Assembly (NCBI RefSeq): GCF_030691135.1
Contig: NZ_JAUYFA010000014.1
Coordinates: 1 to 52,677 of the forward strand
Direction: 5' to 3'
DNA: 52,677 nucleotides
From: Phreatobacter sp.
Lineage (GTDB): Bacteria; Pseudomonadota; Alphaproteobacteria; Rhizobiales; Phreatobacteraceae
Shown: in pieces, positions 7,280 to 15,083 of the stretch
Numbering within the stretch: position 1 is the stretch's first letter
Layout of the letters: every line of letters starts with the position of its first letter
Position numbers and translations under genes: made by a program
Notes under the pieces: generated by a model
What the model was told of the DNA's origin: nothing
Seen by the model: the letters and a program-made list of their open reading frames with translations, nothing else
Databases searched by the model: none

Positions 7280-8382
7280 CCATGAACCAAAGGCGACCAT
7301 GGGCGAGCCGGTGTGATGCTGGCGGAGTCATCGTCTGCGCGATGCTCGCCATGATGGGCGCGACGCCGGTGTTGTCGCGAAACGTGGGCCATCCAGCACG
7401 GTTGATCGAGCTGGGGAGCTGGACGGCCTTCTGTGACAACAGCGGTGGATGCGGCGTCGCCAACCTGTCATCGCGGCGTGGAGCCTTCGCCGCAAACCCC
7501 GATGCGGCGTCGCCATGGACCTGCCTTTGGCTTGGCGCCGCTGACAGGCCGGACATGGAGCTCTCGGTCCAGATCGACGAAGGCCGGGGCCATGGCCAAG
7601 GCCCGGGTGTCGAACCGGTCCGGCGCGAGATTCTGCTTGAGCCTGCGAGGGGCGACTCTGAGGACCCGGTTGGGGCGCATCTCGTTGCCCGTCTCGGCGA
7701 TGACGGCCGCTACCAGATCGACGCCCGTAGCCTCCCGGCACTGATCACGGATTTGCAGTCGGCGGACGTCATGCTGGTGCGAGAATCGGCGGTTGGCCCG
7801 GTCCTCGGCCGCGTCTCACTGGACGGACTGCGGCAGGCTTTGGCCTTTGCGCAGGGGAGCAGGACAAATGCCCGGCCGCTCCCGAACTTCGCGCCGAGGC
7901 CCTTTACGCGGCTGGAGCGCGGCGACACCAAGCGGGCGACCGCACTGCATCGGCAACATTGCAATGACGAACTGGGCGGCGGGCCGCGTGTCGAGATGTT
8001 CAGGCTATCGCCGGACCGTCAGCTCTGGACGATGCCCTGCCGCCCCAGCGGATCCAATCAGAAGGTGCTTGCAATGACGGGAGCAGGCAACGGGAGGCTT
8101 TCAACCCTCGTCCTGTCGTCGATCGTCGATCACGACGGAATCGGACCGGATTTCAGCAATCTGCTCGTCCAGCCTGAGCTGGGCACCATAGAAGATTATC
8201 ACAAGACGCGCGGCACCGGCGATTGCGGCATCCGCCGCCGCTGGGCCTGGAATGGCGGGCGCTTCGTGCTCGTGTCCGAGGTGTTCATGCCGGTCTGTTT
8301 CGGCGCGGGCCATTCCCAGTGGCTGCGGGTGCATATGTCCGGACCCCACAGCGCAGCCGGCGTCCGGAGGTCCGCATGCTGA
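7276..8382 (+). CDS. DUF1176-like exported protein 3
   Basis: This 368-residue protein starts inside an ATGA overlap with the upstream gene. After a signal segment (GGVIVCAMLAMMGATPVLS) comes LGSWTAFCDNSGGCGVANLS, almost the same as in 2181..3254. The C-terminus has TRGTGDCGIRRRWAWNG and FMPVCFGAGHSQWLRVHM. These two copies form the SWTAFCDN subfamily, each about 110 residues longer between signatures than a single small domain would need. It is coupled to the next DUF1176 gene by a 7-base overlap (ATGCTGA). Confidence 0.72.
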   Translation: MTMNQRRPWASRCDAGGVIVCAMLAMMGATPVLSRNVGHPARLIELGSWTAFCDNSGGCGVANLSSRRGAFAANPDAASPWTCLWLGAADRPDMELSVQIDEGRGHGQGPGVEPVRREILLEPARGDSEDPVGAHLVARLGDDGRYQIDARSLPALITDLQSADVMLVRESAVGPVLGRVSLDGLRQALAFAQGSRTNARPLPNFAPRPFTRLERGDTKRATALHRQHCNDELGGGPRVEMFRLSPDRQLWTMPCRPSGSNQKVLAMTGAGNGRLSTLVLSSIVDHDGIGPDFSNLLVQPELGTIEDYHKTRGTGDCGIRRRWAWNGGRFVLVSEVFMPVCFGAGHSQWLRVHMSGPHSAAGVRRSAC

Positions 8383-9569
8383 TCAACCTGCCGTGTCGGC
8401 CTGATCGCCGGCGTGACATTCGCTCCCGCGCCCGTCTGCTTCTACTCGGAGCCACATTGGCGTTGGGAGGCAGCCCGGCGTCGTCATTCACGCTTGAGGA
8501 AAGCGGTGAGTGGGTCGTGTCCTGCGAGAATACTGCAGCCTGCTCCCTCGTGAATGCGTCGCAACTGACCCAACTGCGAGTGGCGCAGCCCTCGCCCTTC
8601 GGCATGTCACGGGTCTGCATCAACCGCAGGGCCGGACCACATGCCACGGCGCAGGTCTTCGTCACACTGCGCAACCGACCGGTCATGCATCCGGCTGCAT
8701 CCCGGGAGGCGAGGTCGCTGCGCGTGTTCGGCGCCAATTTCTCGCAGTCCGACATTCCGATGCTGCACCGAGGAGCCGAGCATTGGGAAGTCCCTGCACG
8801 TGCGGTGGCCGGCTTCCTCACAAGCATCGGCGACGCCAGCCGGTTGCACGTCATCGGGCCGGAAGGCGCTGTCGTCGAACACTTGTCGCTTCATGGCATC
8901 GATCGCGCGCTGGCGGTGATCGACCGGGCCCAGGAGCGCGCCGGTACGGTCACGGCGCTGCGCGAAAAGGGCTCAAGGCCCGCGTCGTCCGTCCTCGCAG
9001 AGAACCGCCCGGAGGCCCTGGTCACGGCGCCGCTTGCAGTGCTCGCCGCGCCCCATCAGCCGTCCGCAGCCGCGCTGCGCCTGCGGCACGCGACGTGCGG
9101 CGCCCCCGGGCTTGACGCGACAACCGGTTACCGCTTGCTCGGAGACCAGCGACGGCCAGATCGCATCCTCTGGGTGACCCCGTGCGACTCCCGTGAAGGC
9201 ATGCCCAGGTCTTTCTTCGTCATCCAGCAGGAGAACGGCGCCGCGGCCCCTGTCGCCTTTCCGGGCAACCAGCCGGAGCGGCCGAGCGGACAGCAGGGCC
9301 TGCTGACATTCCCGCAGTTTGATGCGGGGACTGGGCAGGTGCGTGAGATGTGGCGCGAGCCGGTCGTGCCGGCTCCGGGCAAAGCCTGCATCATCCAGAG
9401 GCTCTGGGGCTGGAACGGGGAAGCCTTCGAACTGGCCGAAGAGCGCCGGAGCCTGACTTGCGCCGGCCTCGTGACCGGATACTCGCCGCGGACATTCACC
9501 CGCGATGTCATAATGCCTGCGACTTCGGGCCTTGCCCCGGCCGCCGAAGCCTTCCGTCCCCCTTGCTGA
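8376..9569 (+). CDS. DUF1176-like exported protein 4
   Basis: This 397-residue protein starts at ATG 8376 behind GGAGG at 8366-8370. The signal peptide is ARLLLLGATLALGGSPASS, followed by SGEWVVSCENTAACSLVN, in which the usual CDN has become CEN. The C-terminal signature has diverged to GKACIIQRLWGWNGEAF followed by SLTCAGLVTG. It is the most divergent of the five copies, and the GDCG element near the C-terminus is reduced to KAC. It lies directly after 7276..8382, so the two subfamilies sit as a pair. Confidence 0.68.
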   Translation: MLINLPCRPDRRRDIRSRARLLLLGATLALGGSPASSFTLEESGEWVVSCENTAACSLVNASQLTQLRVAQPSPFGMSRVCINRRAGPHATAQVFVTLRNRPVMHPAASREARSLRVFGANFSQSDIPMLHRGAEHWEVPARAVAGFLTSIGDASRLHVIGPEGAVVEHLSLHGIDRALAVIDRAQERAGTVTALREKGSRPASSVLAENRPEALVTAPLAVLAAPHQPSAAALRLRHATCGAPGLDATTGYRLLGDQRRPDRILWVTPCDSREGMPRSFFVIQQENGAAAPVAFPGNQPERPSGQQGLLTFPQFDAGTGQVREMWREPVVPAPGKACIIQRLWGWNGEAFELAEERRSLTCAGLVTGYSPRTFTRDVIMPATSGLAPAAEAFRPPC

Positions 9570-9580
9570 GGCAGCCCGAC

Positions 9581-10066
9581 ATGATGCCGAACCGATGCGG
9601 ACTGGCGTTGCTGCTGTTGCTTGGATCGCTGTGGCCTGCGCTGGCGCTGCAGCGGGATGAGGAGGAGCCTGGCTGGGTCGGGTTTGTCGAGGGCATCGAA
9701 TCGTGCATCGCCGGGAAGACACCGTTGCTGACCCATGGCTACGACTGCATCGGCAGGTTCAGCCACGCCTGCCTCAATCATTCCGAGAACCAGACGACGA
9801 TCAGCATGGAGCGTTGCTATCCCGACGAATACCGCGCCTGGGATGTGATGCTGAACCGTTACTTCCGGGAAAGGCCGAAAGGCGCGCTTGGCGACGAGCT
9901 GCAGCAAATCCAGCGCACGTGGATCACCTACAGCGACCGAAAGTGCGGCTACTTCCAGCTTCACTACGCTGGCGGCTTAATGGCGCGATGGCTCGGGGCG
10001 CAGTGCCTGGCCGACACAACTGACAGAAGGGCGATCGAGCTTCGGTTCTTCGCACAGGACCGGTGA
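9581..10066 (+). CDS. DUF1311/LprI-like exported protein 1
   Basis: This 161-residue protein has a signal peptide (LALLLLLGSLWPALA). The mature domain has the DUF1311 pattern: TTISMERCYPDEYRAWDVML, then LNRYFRERP, then QRTWITYSDRKCGYFQLHY, and GAQCLADTTDRRAIEL. That corresponds to the helical family that includes the periplasmic lysozyme inhibitor LprI. An N-terminal extension with two further cysteines (ESCIAGK, DCIGRF) precedes the core. Its paralogue is 13449..13958. By family it may inhibit a lysozyme or other peptidoglycan-degrading enzyme, but no target can be read from the sequence. Confidence 0.72.
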   Translation: MMPNRCGLALLLLLGSLWPALALQRDEEEPGWVGFVEGIESCIAGKTPLLTHGYDCIGRFSHACLNHSENQTTISMERCYPDEYRAWDVMLNRYFRERPKGALGDELQQIQRTWITYSDRKCGYFQLHYAGGLMARWLGAQCLADTTDRRAIELRFFAQDR

Positions 10067-10112
10067 GGGCTTGCATTTGACACTGAATATTGACGCAAGG
10101 CCTTGGTTCAGC

Positions 10113-10719
10113 ATGGCCTTCAAATGCCTGTCTGTACTTGCACTGATATTTGCCCTTATCTGCTTCATGCGGATGCAGGATGAACAATCGGTGGTGTCTC
10201 GTTACTAAAAAGGAAGGCGTTGTTTCGCGCGCGCTCGTCACCGGCAAGCAACTCGACAAAATGGTCCATGAAGGCAGCATCAGTCATTCGGGCAGGTCCC
10301 GCACAGGCACGGGCAGGATGACAACAACAGATTTGCATGTGTTGCATGTGCGTTTTGTGCCCAAATCCACGGTGAGGTACACCGATTACCTCTCCAAAAT
10401 TGGTGGATTAGATCTACCGACGGCACCGGCGTTTTCAGGAAACACCCTAGCAGATTCGGAATTTGGCGATGTGATGTTTGTATCGAGAGCGCTCCATGAC
10501 AGGACGAATGTCGGTGACGTGTTGACCGTTGTCGATACGCGGTTCAGCGGAGATGGCCCCAGACTGATCTCTGACATCGCCGATTTTGACGGGAGTAGCT
10601 ACTACGTCGGTATCGCGGCGGGGCTCGTCTTGGCGCTCCTCCCTTGGCTCATCGCTATCCGTATCGGCAAGCCTCCGCCCGCACGAAACCGCTCTGATGC
10701 TGGACTTTCAGGGGCTTGA
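10113..10719 (+). pseudogene. Frameshifted membrane protein (DUF3592-like plan)
   Basis: From ATG 10113 one frame encodes a membrane segment (CLSVLALIFALICFM) and runs to a TAA at 10206-10208. Just there a second frame, shifted by +1, opens with KKEGVVSRALVTGKQ and continues for about 170 residues. That frame ends with a second membrane segment (YYVGIAAGLVLALLPWLIAI) and a TGA at 10717-10719. Neither half makes sense alone, whereas together they give the two-segment plan of 6710..7279. The join lies at a TAAAAAGG run, where a one-base insertion, a sequencing error or recoding are all possible. Base composition here is lower in GC than in the neighbours. Confidence 0.5.
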
Positions 10720-10794
10720 TGGGCGGGGAACAGACTCAATCGCTGATCTTGTTCCGCGCGGCCATTTCAGGTTGATCGACATGAACGGTGAGTG

Positions 10795-11325
10795 ATGAGT
10801 GACAATGCAGATACTGGTCAGAAGATGGACGAGACAGGGTCAGATTTGCGCCAGACCGGCCCAGGCGTGATCCTCTCGGCAATGGTCGTGCTTTGCATCG
10901 GCCTGATCACAATCCCGGTCGCTGGAGCGCTTGTGATTATTTATAGCTGGGGGATGCTGTCGCCTTTTGATTTGCTGACCCTGCTCACAATTGATTCAAA
11001 CATTTCTGAAGTATTCTTCATTCCGAGAGACTTGCTTTTCATTGTGGGACTGATTTTCATCATCGCATTCTTCATGCGTGCCTCCTGGGGGCCGCCCATC
11101 CTATCGGTTCTCGCTCTACTTTGGGCGATCTCGGCAAGCGTCGCGACCATGCTCGTTCCCATGCGCGCGATGCCCGGCGGCCTTCCCCTCCTTACGGCGC
11201 TGAATCTGGCGCCGGCAATGATCGCGCCAATGCTTTTTGCGCTCGGTTTCACAGGATTTCTGCTGACCAGCGACAGCGCATGCCGCTGGTTTGCCCCGCC
11301 TGACGCGAGGATTGCCCATGTTTGA
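10795..11325 (+). CDS. Four-segment integral membrane protein of unknown family
   Basis: This 176-residue protein starts at ATG 10795; GTG 10792 is also possible. A polar N-terminus of about 25 residues leads into four predicted membrane segments: GVILSAMVVLCIGLITIPVA, then LLFIVGLIFIIAFFM, then ILSVLALLWAISASVATMLV and PAMIAPMLFALGFTGFLL. No family is recognised. Its stop overlaps the start of the release-factor-like gene by 8 bases. Base composition is visibly lower in GC than in the flanking genes. Confidence 0.6.
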   Translation: MSDNADTGQKMDETGSDLRQTGPGVILSAMVVLCIGLITIPVAGALVIIYSWGMLSPFDLLTLLTIDSNISEVFFIPRDLLFIVGLIFIIAFFMRASWGPPILSVLALLWAISASVATMLVPMRAMPGGLPLLTALNLAPAMIAPMLFALGFTGFLLTSDSACRWFAPPDARIAHV

Positions 11326-11809
11326 TGACGCAGCTGATCAGCCCGTCAGTTGCTACATCGACATCGTCGCGCTGGCCGGAGCAGACGAGGGCCACGCCTT
11401 CGTGGACATGATGCTGAACATGTACAGACTATGGGCTTACAATCATCACCTTCACTTCCAAGTTGTTTTCCCGCGCAAGCTTGTGGAGCGCGGGGGCATC
11501 GACCGGGCCAAGTTACGGATCGACGGCGCGGACCCGGACATGCTTGCCAGCCGCGAGAACGGGGTTCACCGGATGATCCGGACGCCGCCCGGCAAGACCC
11601 AGCGCCGCATGGCGCTTATAGGTGTCCGCGTGTGCGACGCCGCGGACGCTCCGCTTCCGGAAGCGCCTTATGGCTGGGGGGAGCAGATCCGCAGCCTGAT
11701 CGTCGACCCGCATCCATGCGTGAAGAACCACTGCACCGGCTTTGAATGCCAGGACACCGTCGGCGTCATCGCCGGAGACCTGGACCAGTTCTGGGAGGAG
11801 AGAACGTGA
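11318..11809 (+). CDS. Release-factor-2-like protein lacking the GGQ domain
   Basis: This 163-residue cytoplasmic protein has no signal peptide. Residues 11-45 (SCYIDIVALAGADEGHAF, MMLNMYRLWA) and 82-97 (GVHRMIRTPP, then QRR) align by eye with the codon-recognition region of class I release factor RF2. Residues 118-160 (YGWGEQIRSLIVDPH, DTVGVIAGDLDQFWE) align with its C-terminal domain. The roughly 110 residues between these blocks in RF2, including the catalytic GGQ loop, are absent; the junction is at about residues 105-117. The SPF stop-codon tripeptide is replaced by a TPPG segment. It cannot be a normal termination factor: it might bind ribosomes without hydrolysis, or have been repurposed. 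ATG 11291 is an alternative start. The next gene starts in a GTGA overlap. Confidence 0.75.
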   Translation: MFDDAADQPVSCYIDIVALAGADEGHAFVDMMLNMYRLWAYNHHLHFQVVFPRKLVERGGIDRAKLRIDGADPDMLASRENGVHRMIRTPPGKTQRRMALIGVRVCDAADAPLPEAPYGWGEQIRSLIVDPHPCVKNHCTGFECQDTVGVIAGDLDQFWEERT

Positions 11810-12894
11810 CACGCAGCTCCAAACTGTGCTCCATGGCCCTGTTCGGCATCGGCTTCGCCCTGTCCATCACTTCGCCCGCATCTGCGCAGACCCGCCAGTT
11901 CCGGAGCTGGGTCGCCGGCTGCGACAACACCAGGGTTTGCACGGCGATCGCCTTCGCCGAACCGTCCAAGGCCGTGGCGCAGCCCGGAATACCCTTCGTC
12001 AGGATCAGGCACCATCCCCTCAGGGACGCGACGCCGGAGATATGGATCGTCGATCCCGGCCCGGCGGCGGCCGGCGCGCGCGCGGGGGTACGGGCGCGGC
12101 TTGTCGTCCAGCCAGAAAGGTCCGAGGTCGCCAAGGGGTCTGACGTCCTCACGGCGGAGATCGACGGCGACAGCGCATTACGGTTCAGGATCAAGGATGC
12201 GCGGCGCGCCCTGCACGCCCTGCGCTCGGGTGCGGCGATCACGCTGGACATCGGCGAGAAGCGCAATTTGCGGCTTGTGACGCAGGGGCTCGACGCGGCC
12301 CTTCGTTACTTCGACGACCGGCAGGAATTGAGCGACACGCCCGGGGCGCTCGTCAAGAAGCCAGACAGCGTCCTGGCCGACTACTGGCATCCCCAACCGC
12401 CTGATGCGGACGCGGTCGAGGCGACTGCCTTCGGCGAACCCGTTCATGCCGACTTTACGCAGAGGTCCCTGCCGGCCACGCCGCGCTGCAGGCTCCCGCA
12501 GCCCGAGGCGCCAGTGCAGGCGTTTCCCTTGCGCGGTTCGGCGATGCTTCTGCGAAGCCCGTGCGTTGCTGACGGCGTCAATGAGATGTCGGCGTGGTAT
12601 CTGGTCCCGAGGACCGGAGCGCGGCCCTCGCTTCATCGGTGGCACAATGGCGGCGACGACAACCGGCCGGATGGCGCGATCCTTCTGAACGCCGAGGCGC
12701 TTCCGAATGGCGGGCTGATCCGCGCTATGCGGTTTCTTGCGGCGACGCGGGATTGCGGCGTGTCGGAAAGCTGGGGCTGGACCAGGGAGGGCAAGTTCGC
12801 GCTGGTTGAACGCAGTGAAATGCCGCTGTGCCGGACGGCAGGGCCCGCCCACTGGATCGTCACCTACAGGGCCGATCTGATATCGCTGAACTGA
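11806..12894 (+). CDS. DUF1176-like exported protein 5
   Basis: This 362-residue protein starts at GTG 11806, overlapping the stop of the release-factor-like gene and preceded by GGGAGGAG at 11793-11800. The signal peptide is MALFGIGFALSITSPASA. The first signature is FRSWVAGCDNTRVCTAIAFA, the second TRDCGVSESWGWTREGKF followed by EMPLCRTAG. It belongs with the copies at 4080 and 8376. Translational coupling to the release-factor-like gene means the two are probably made together. Confidence 0.72.
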   Translation: MTRSSKLCSMALFGIGFALSITSPASAQTRQFRSWVAGCDNTRVCTAIAFAEPSKAVAQPGIPFVRIRHHPLRDATPEIWIVDPGPAAAGARAGVRARLVVQPERSEVAKGSDVLTAEIDGDSALRFRIKDARRALHALRSGAAITLDIGEKRNLRLVTQGLDAALRYFDDRQELSDTPGALVKKPDSVLADYWHPQPPDADAVEATAFGEPVHADFTQRSLPATPRCRLPQPEAPVQAFPLRGSAMLLRSPCVADGVNEMSAWYLVPRTGARPSLHRWHNGGDDNRPDGAILLNAEALPNGGLIRAMRFLAATRDCGVSESWGWTREGKFALVERSEMPLCRTAGPAHWIVTYRADLISLN

Positions 12895-12920
12895 CCGTGT
12901 CCGTCCGCTTGAGGATCAGT

Positions 12921-13360
12921 ATGACGACATTCGACCAGAAAAGGCTGATCGATGCGCCCTTGGCGGCGAGCGCGCTGAACGCGTCCTGCCGGATCTGGCG
13001 CTCGCCACGGAACCATCGCATGGGCGGTTTGGTCTGTTTCTCCGGGCGCTACCGGCCAGGTTCCGAACGAAGCGATGACGCGCGATTCATCCGCCGGACG
13101 CTCATGGCGTTCTACGAGGATTGCCCGGTCGACGGCATCGTCATCGATTGCCGGCACCTGGACTACGGATGGGGCGACGATCTTGATCTTCCGAACCGGT
13201 CCATGTTTCGCGAGCGGCAGATCCCCTCGTCGTCGTTGTCGATGCCGTGCAGTCGCCTGCCTACAGCCACGCCATTCCCGGCAACCTCCACCGTCATGAC
13301 ACCGATGCGGCCTTAGCAGAAATCGCGGCAATGATACGGCTGATGAAAAGCCGCCTGTAG
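12921..13360 (+). pseudogene. Frameshifted cytoplasmic protein of unknown family
   Basis: The frame from ATG 12921 gives MTTFDQKRLI through VDGIVIDCRHLDYGWGDD to about 13216. After that it loses coding character, although it stays open to 13316. In the frame shifted by -1, the sequence from 13217 reads DPLVVVVDAVQSPAYSHAIP through MIRLMKSRL to a TAG at 13358-13360 and continues the same alpha/beta pattern. A one-base deletion near 13210-13217 would explain it. Joined, the product would be about 146 residues with strand-helix alternation. I do not recognise the family. Confidence 0.5.
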
Positions 13361-13448
13361 GAGCGGCGGATGATCCAGACCCTTCATCCGACGCGGACCA
13401 ACGGCGCGCCCCAATCCCAAACACCACAGACCGGAAGTCCGAACGCCC

Positions 13449-13958
13449 ATGCGAAACGCCGCAACCACCCTGCTTCGAAGCGTCTTGCCCGTCTTGATGC
13501 TCGCCTTCGTCTGCCTGTCCGGTCCCGCGTTGTCACAGCAGCGCGATGAAGACGAGGGGGAATGGGTGGGGCTGGCCGAGATGCTGGAATCCTGCATCGG
13601 GAACGCGCGAAACGATGCCGGCAAGCGGCTGGCTTGCGTCGGTTCTTTCGCCCGGACCTGCATCCAGCGCGCCGAGAACCAGACGACCATGGGAACGGAG
13701 CGTTGCTACATGCTGGAGCACAGGGCCTGGGATGCGCTGCTGAACCGCTATTTCCGCGAGCGGCCACAAGGCGAGAAGGGCACGGCGCTTGTCGCCGTCC
13801 AGCGGGCATGGATCAGCTACCGCGACCTCAAATGCGGATACTTCCGGATACATCATGATGGCGGCTCCATCGCGAGGATACTCGCTGGCAACTGCATGAT
13901 GGATGAGACCGGCCGGCGCGCAATCGAGGTTCGCGCCTTCCGCAACCAGGCGCGATGA
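13449..13958 (+). CDS. DUF1311/LprI-like exported protein 2
   Basis: This 169-residue protein has a signal peptide (VLPVLMLAFVCLSGPALS). It closely parallels 9581..10066: an acidic QQRDEDEGEWVGLAEMLESC start, then ENQTTMGTERCYMLEHRAWD, LNRYFRERPQG, QRAWISYRDLKCGYFRIHH and GNCMMDETGRRAIEV. The Cys/Trp frame is that of DUF1311, the LprI lysozyme-inhibitor family. The two copies share the N-terminal extension with its extra cysteines, so they arose by duplication inside the cluster. Its TGA overlaps the next ATG by 4 bases. Confidence 0.72.
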   Translation: MRNAATTLLRSVLPVLMLAFVCLSGPALSQQRDEDEGEWVGLAEMLESCIGNARNDAGKRLACVGSFARTCIQRAENQTTMGTERCYMLEHRAWDALLNRYFRERPQGEKGTALVAVQRAWISYRDLKCGYFRIHHDGGSIARILAGNCMMDETGRRAIEVRAFRNQAR

Positions 13959-14374
13959 GGCGGGCCATGACGCCGCTTGTTCTCTCCGGTCGTTGGGATG
14001 GCCCTTCCAACTCTCTTCGCATCCGCGTGGCGCGTGCTCTCGACAGGTTAGAGACCGCGACACGCATCGAAGTGCTGTTGCGCCAGCACGGCGCTCCGAT
14101 CGCCTACGAGGTTTTCGACCGTTCGTTCGTGCTGTGTGAGCCCGCGCTTCCGGGTGTTTCGGGCGATCCTGACATCTCCATCGTGATCGGCGACGCCGAG
14201 CACGACCTGTTCTTCGTCGCTCAACGCGAACGCGGCGGTCTCAGCTCGCTCTCTGTTCACGCCGCAATCCACGATGCCGTCTGGGATTTCCTTCGTCGCG
14301 CCGCCGTTCCTTCGAATCTGCACCAGGTTTCGCGCGTGATCGTGACGTTGCCCCCAGTTTCTATCCAGCCGTGA
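13955..14374 (+). CDS. Unknown 139-residue cytoplasmic protein
   Basis: The start is in an ATGA overlap with the upstream LprI-like gene, so translation is probably coupled. There is no signal peptide or membrane segment. The chain has alternating strands and helices (RIRVARALDRLETATRIEVL, GDPDISIVIGDAEHDLFFVA, VHAAIHDAVWDFLRRA). I recognise no family. It is the last gene of the cluster before insertion-sequence debris and the first dusA repeat. Confidence 0.55.
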   Translation: MRRAMTPLVLSGRWDGPSNSLRIRVARALDRLETATRIEVLLRQHGAPIAYEVFDRSFVLCEPALPGVSGDPDISIVIGDAEHDLFFVAQRERGGLSSLSVHAAIHDAVWDFLRRAAVPSNLHQVSRVIVTLPPVSIQP

Positions 14375-14447
14375 GTTCGTTCCGGCGGTTGGTGAAGCGC
14401 TACCCGTTTCTAGGCCAGCCGGAGCTGGAATCTTCCGGGGTTAAGGC

Positions 14448-14663
14448 TCATGCCGGCGGGGGCGCCGGAGAGCCGTTCAACAGTGCGATCGGGGGCTTGT
14501 TGCCGATGCCGCTGTGCGACCGGACCTCGTTGTAGTCTCTACGCCAAGCCTCCATTTTCGAGCGGGCGTCGTCAAGGCTCATGAACCAGTGCGTGTTCAG
14601 GCCGAGAAGGCGCTGACCACCGAGAATCCGAGTTTCAAGACGTCTTTGGAACTCCCTACTCAT
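14448..14663 (-). pseudogene. IS3-family transposase (OrfB) C-terminal remnant
   Basis: The minus-strand frame ends with LNTHWFMSLDDARSKMEAW, then RRDYNEVRSHSGIGNKPPIA, typical of the integrase-core C-terminus of IS3-family transposases (normally DYNxxRPHSxLG). The first 22 or so residues are unrelated, so only the tail survives. The flanking 14380-14447 probably includes the old terminal repeat. Confidence 0.7.
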
Positions 14664-14678
14664 TGTTATAATCGGGGG

Positions 14679-14813
14679 TGCGAATGATGCCGAATGGTGT
14701 AGTTCCAGTGCCGAATGATGCTGGGCGATATGACGAGATCCCGCATGAAGGCTGGTTTTGAGGCCAAGAAGAGCCCGTGGCGCTTTGCCGTGGCACCGAT
14801 GATGGATGGGACG
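14679..14813 (+). repeat. dusA-end direct repeat, copy 1 (putative att site)
   Basis: About 135 bases match 16430-16563 and 33001-33137. The match includes about 65 bases upstream of the dusA start, the ATG and the first 23 codons. Homology to functional dusA ends right after GATGATGGATGGGACG. That is the conserved FAVAPMMDWTD segment, the region where dusA-targeting integrases insert. Probably a left attachment site of an island. Confidence 0.65.
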
Positions 14814-14876
14814 AAATATTTCAGAAATTATCGATTTATCAGAGAGTTAAAAGAAAGTCAGTCTTTCATGTTGTAG
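14745..14876 (+). pseudogene. dusA: Truncated dusA 5' end, copy 1
   Basis: The frame reads MKAGFEAKKSPWRFAVAP, then MMDGT, after which it leaves the DusA sequence and runs 20 more codons to a TAG, ending FML. It has the same length (43 residues) as the second truncated copy at 16495..16626. It presumably marks a former dusA start displaced by integration. Confidence 0.6.
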
Positions 14877-14946
14877 GGATGTTGTAGGTGCCGCTGCGCG
14901 CCCTTACGCGCTCCGGCATCTCGAGCCTACCGCGACCGCTTGGTGA

Positions 14947-15083
14947 ATCTGCCGCCTCCGCGAGCCCATCGGCAACATCCCGCCGGCCGAGGCCGAGGAA
15001 CGCTACTACTCGTCGCTGGCAGAGCCGGCGATGGCCGCATAACTCAAATCAACCGGCCTCCGGCAGGCCTGGGGCGGTTCACA
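14947..15083 (+). mobile_element. IS3-type element right-end remnant
   Basis: The frame ending at TAA 15040-15042 reads REPIGNIPPAEAEERYYSSL, the C-terminus of an IS3-family transposase. It is followed by CCTGGGGCGGTTCA, a typical terminal inverted repeat of that element group. A TGA at 14944 and the missing upstream part show it is only a relic. A more decayed copy is at 16692..16827. Confidence 0.55.

Noticed and set aside
10719-10794. A short frame starting ATGGGCGGGGAACAG between the two membrane genes
   Set aside because: It ends after 18 codons and has no ribosome-binding site.
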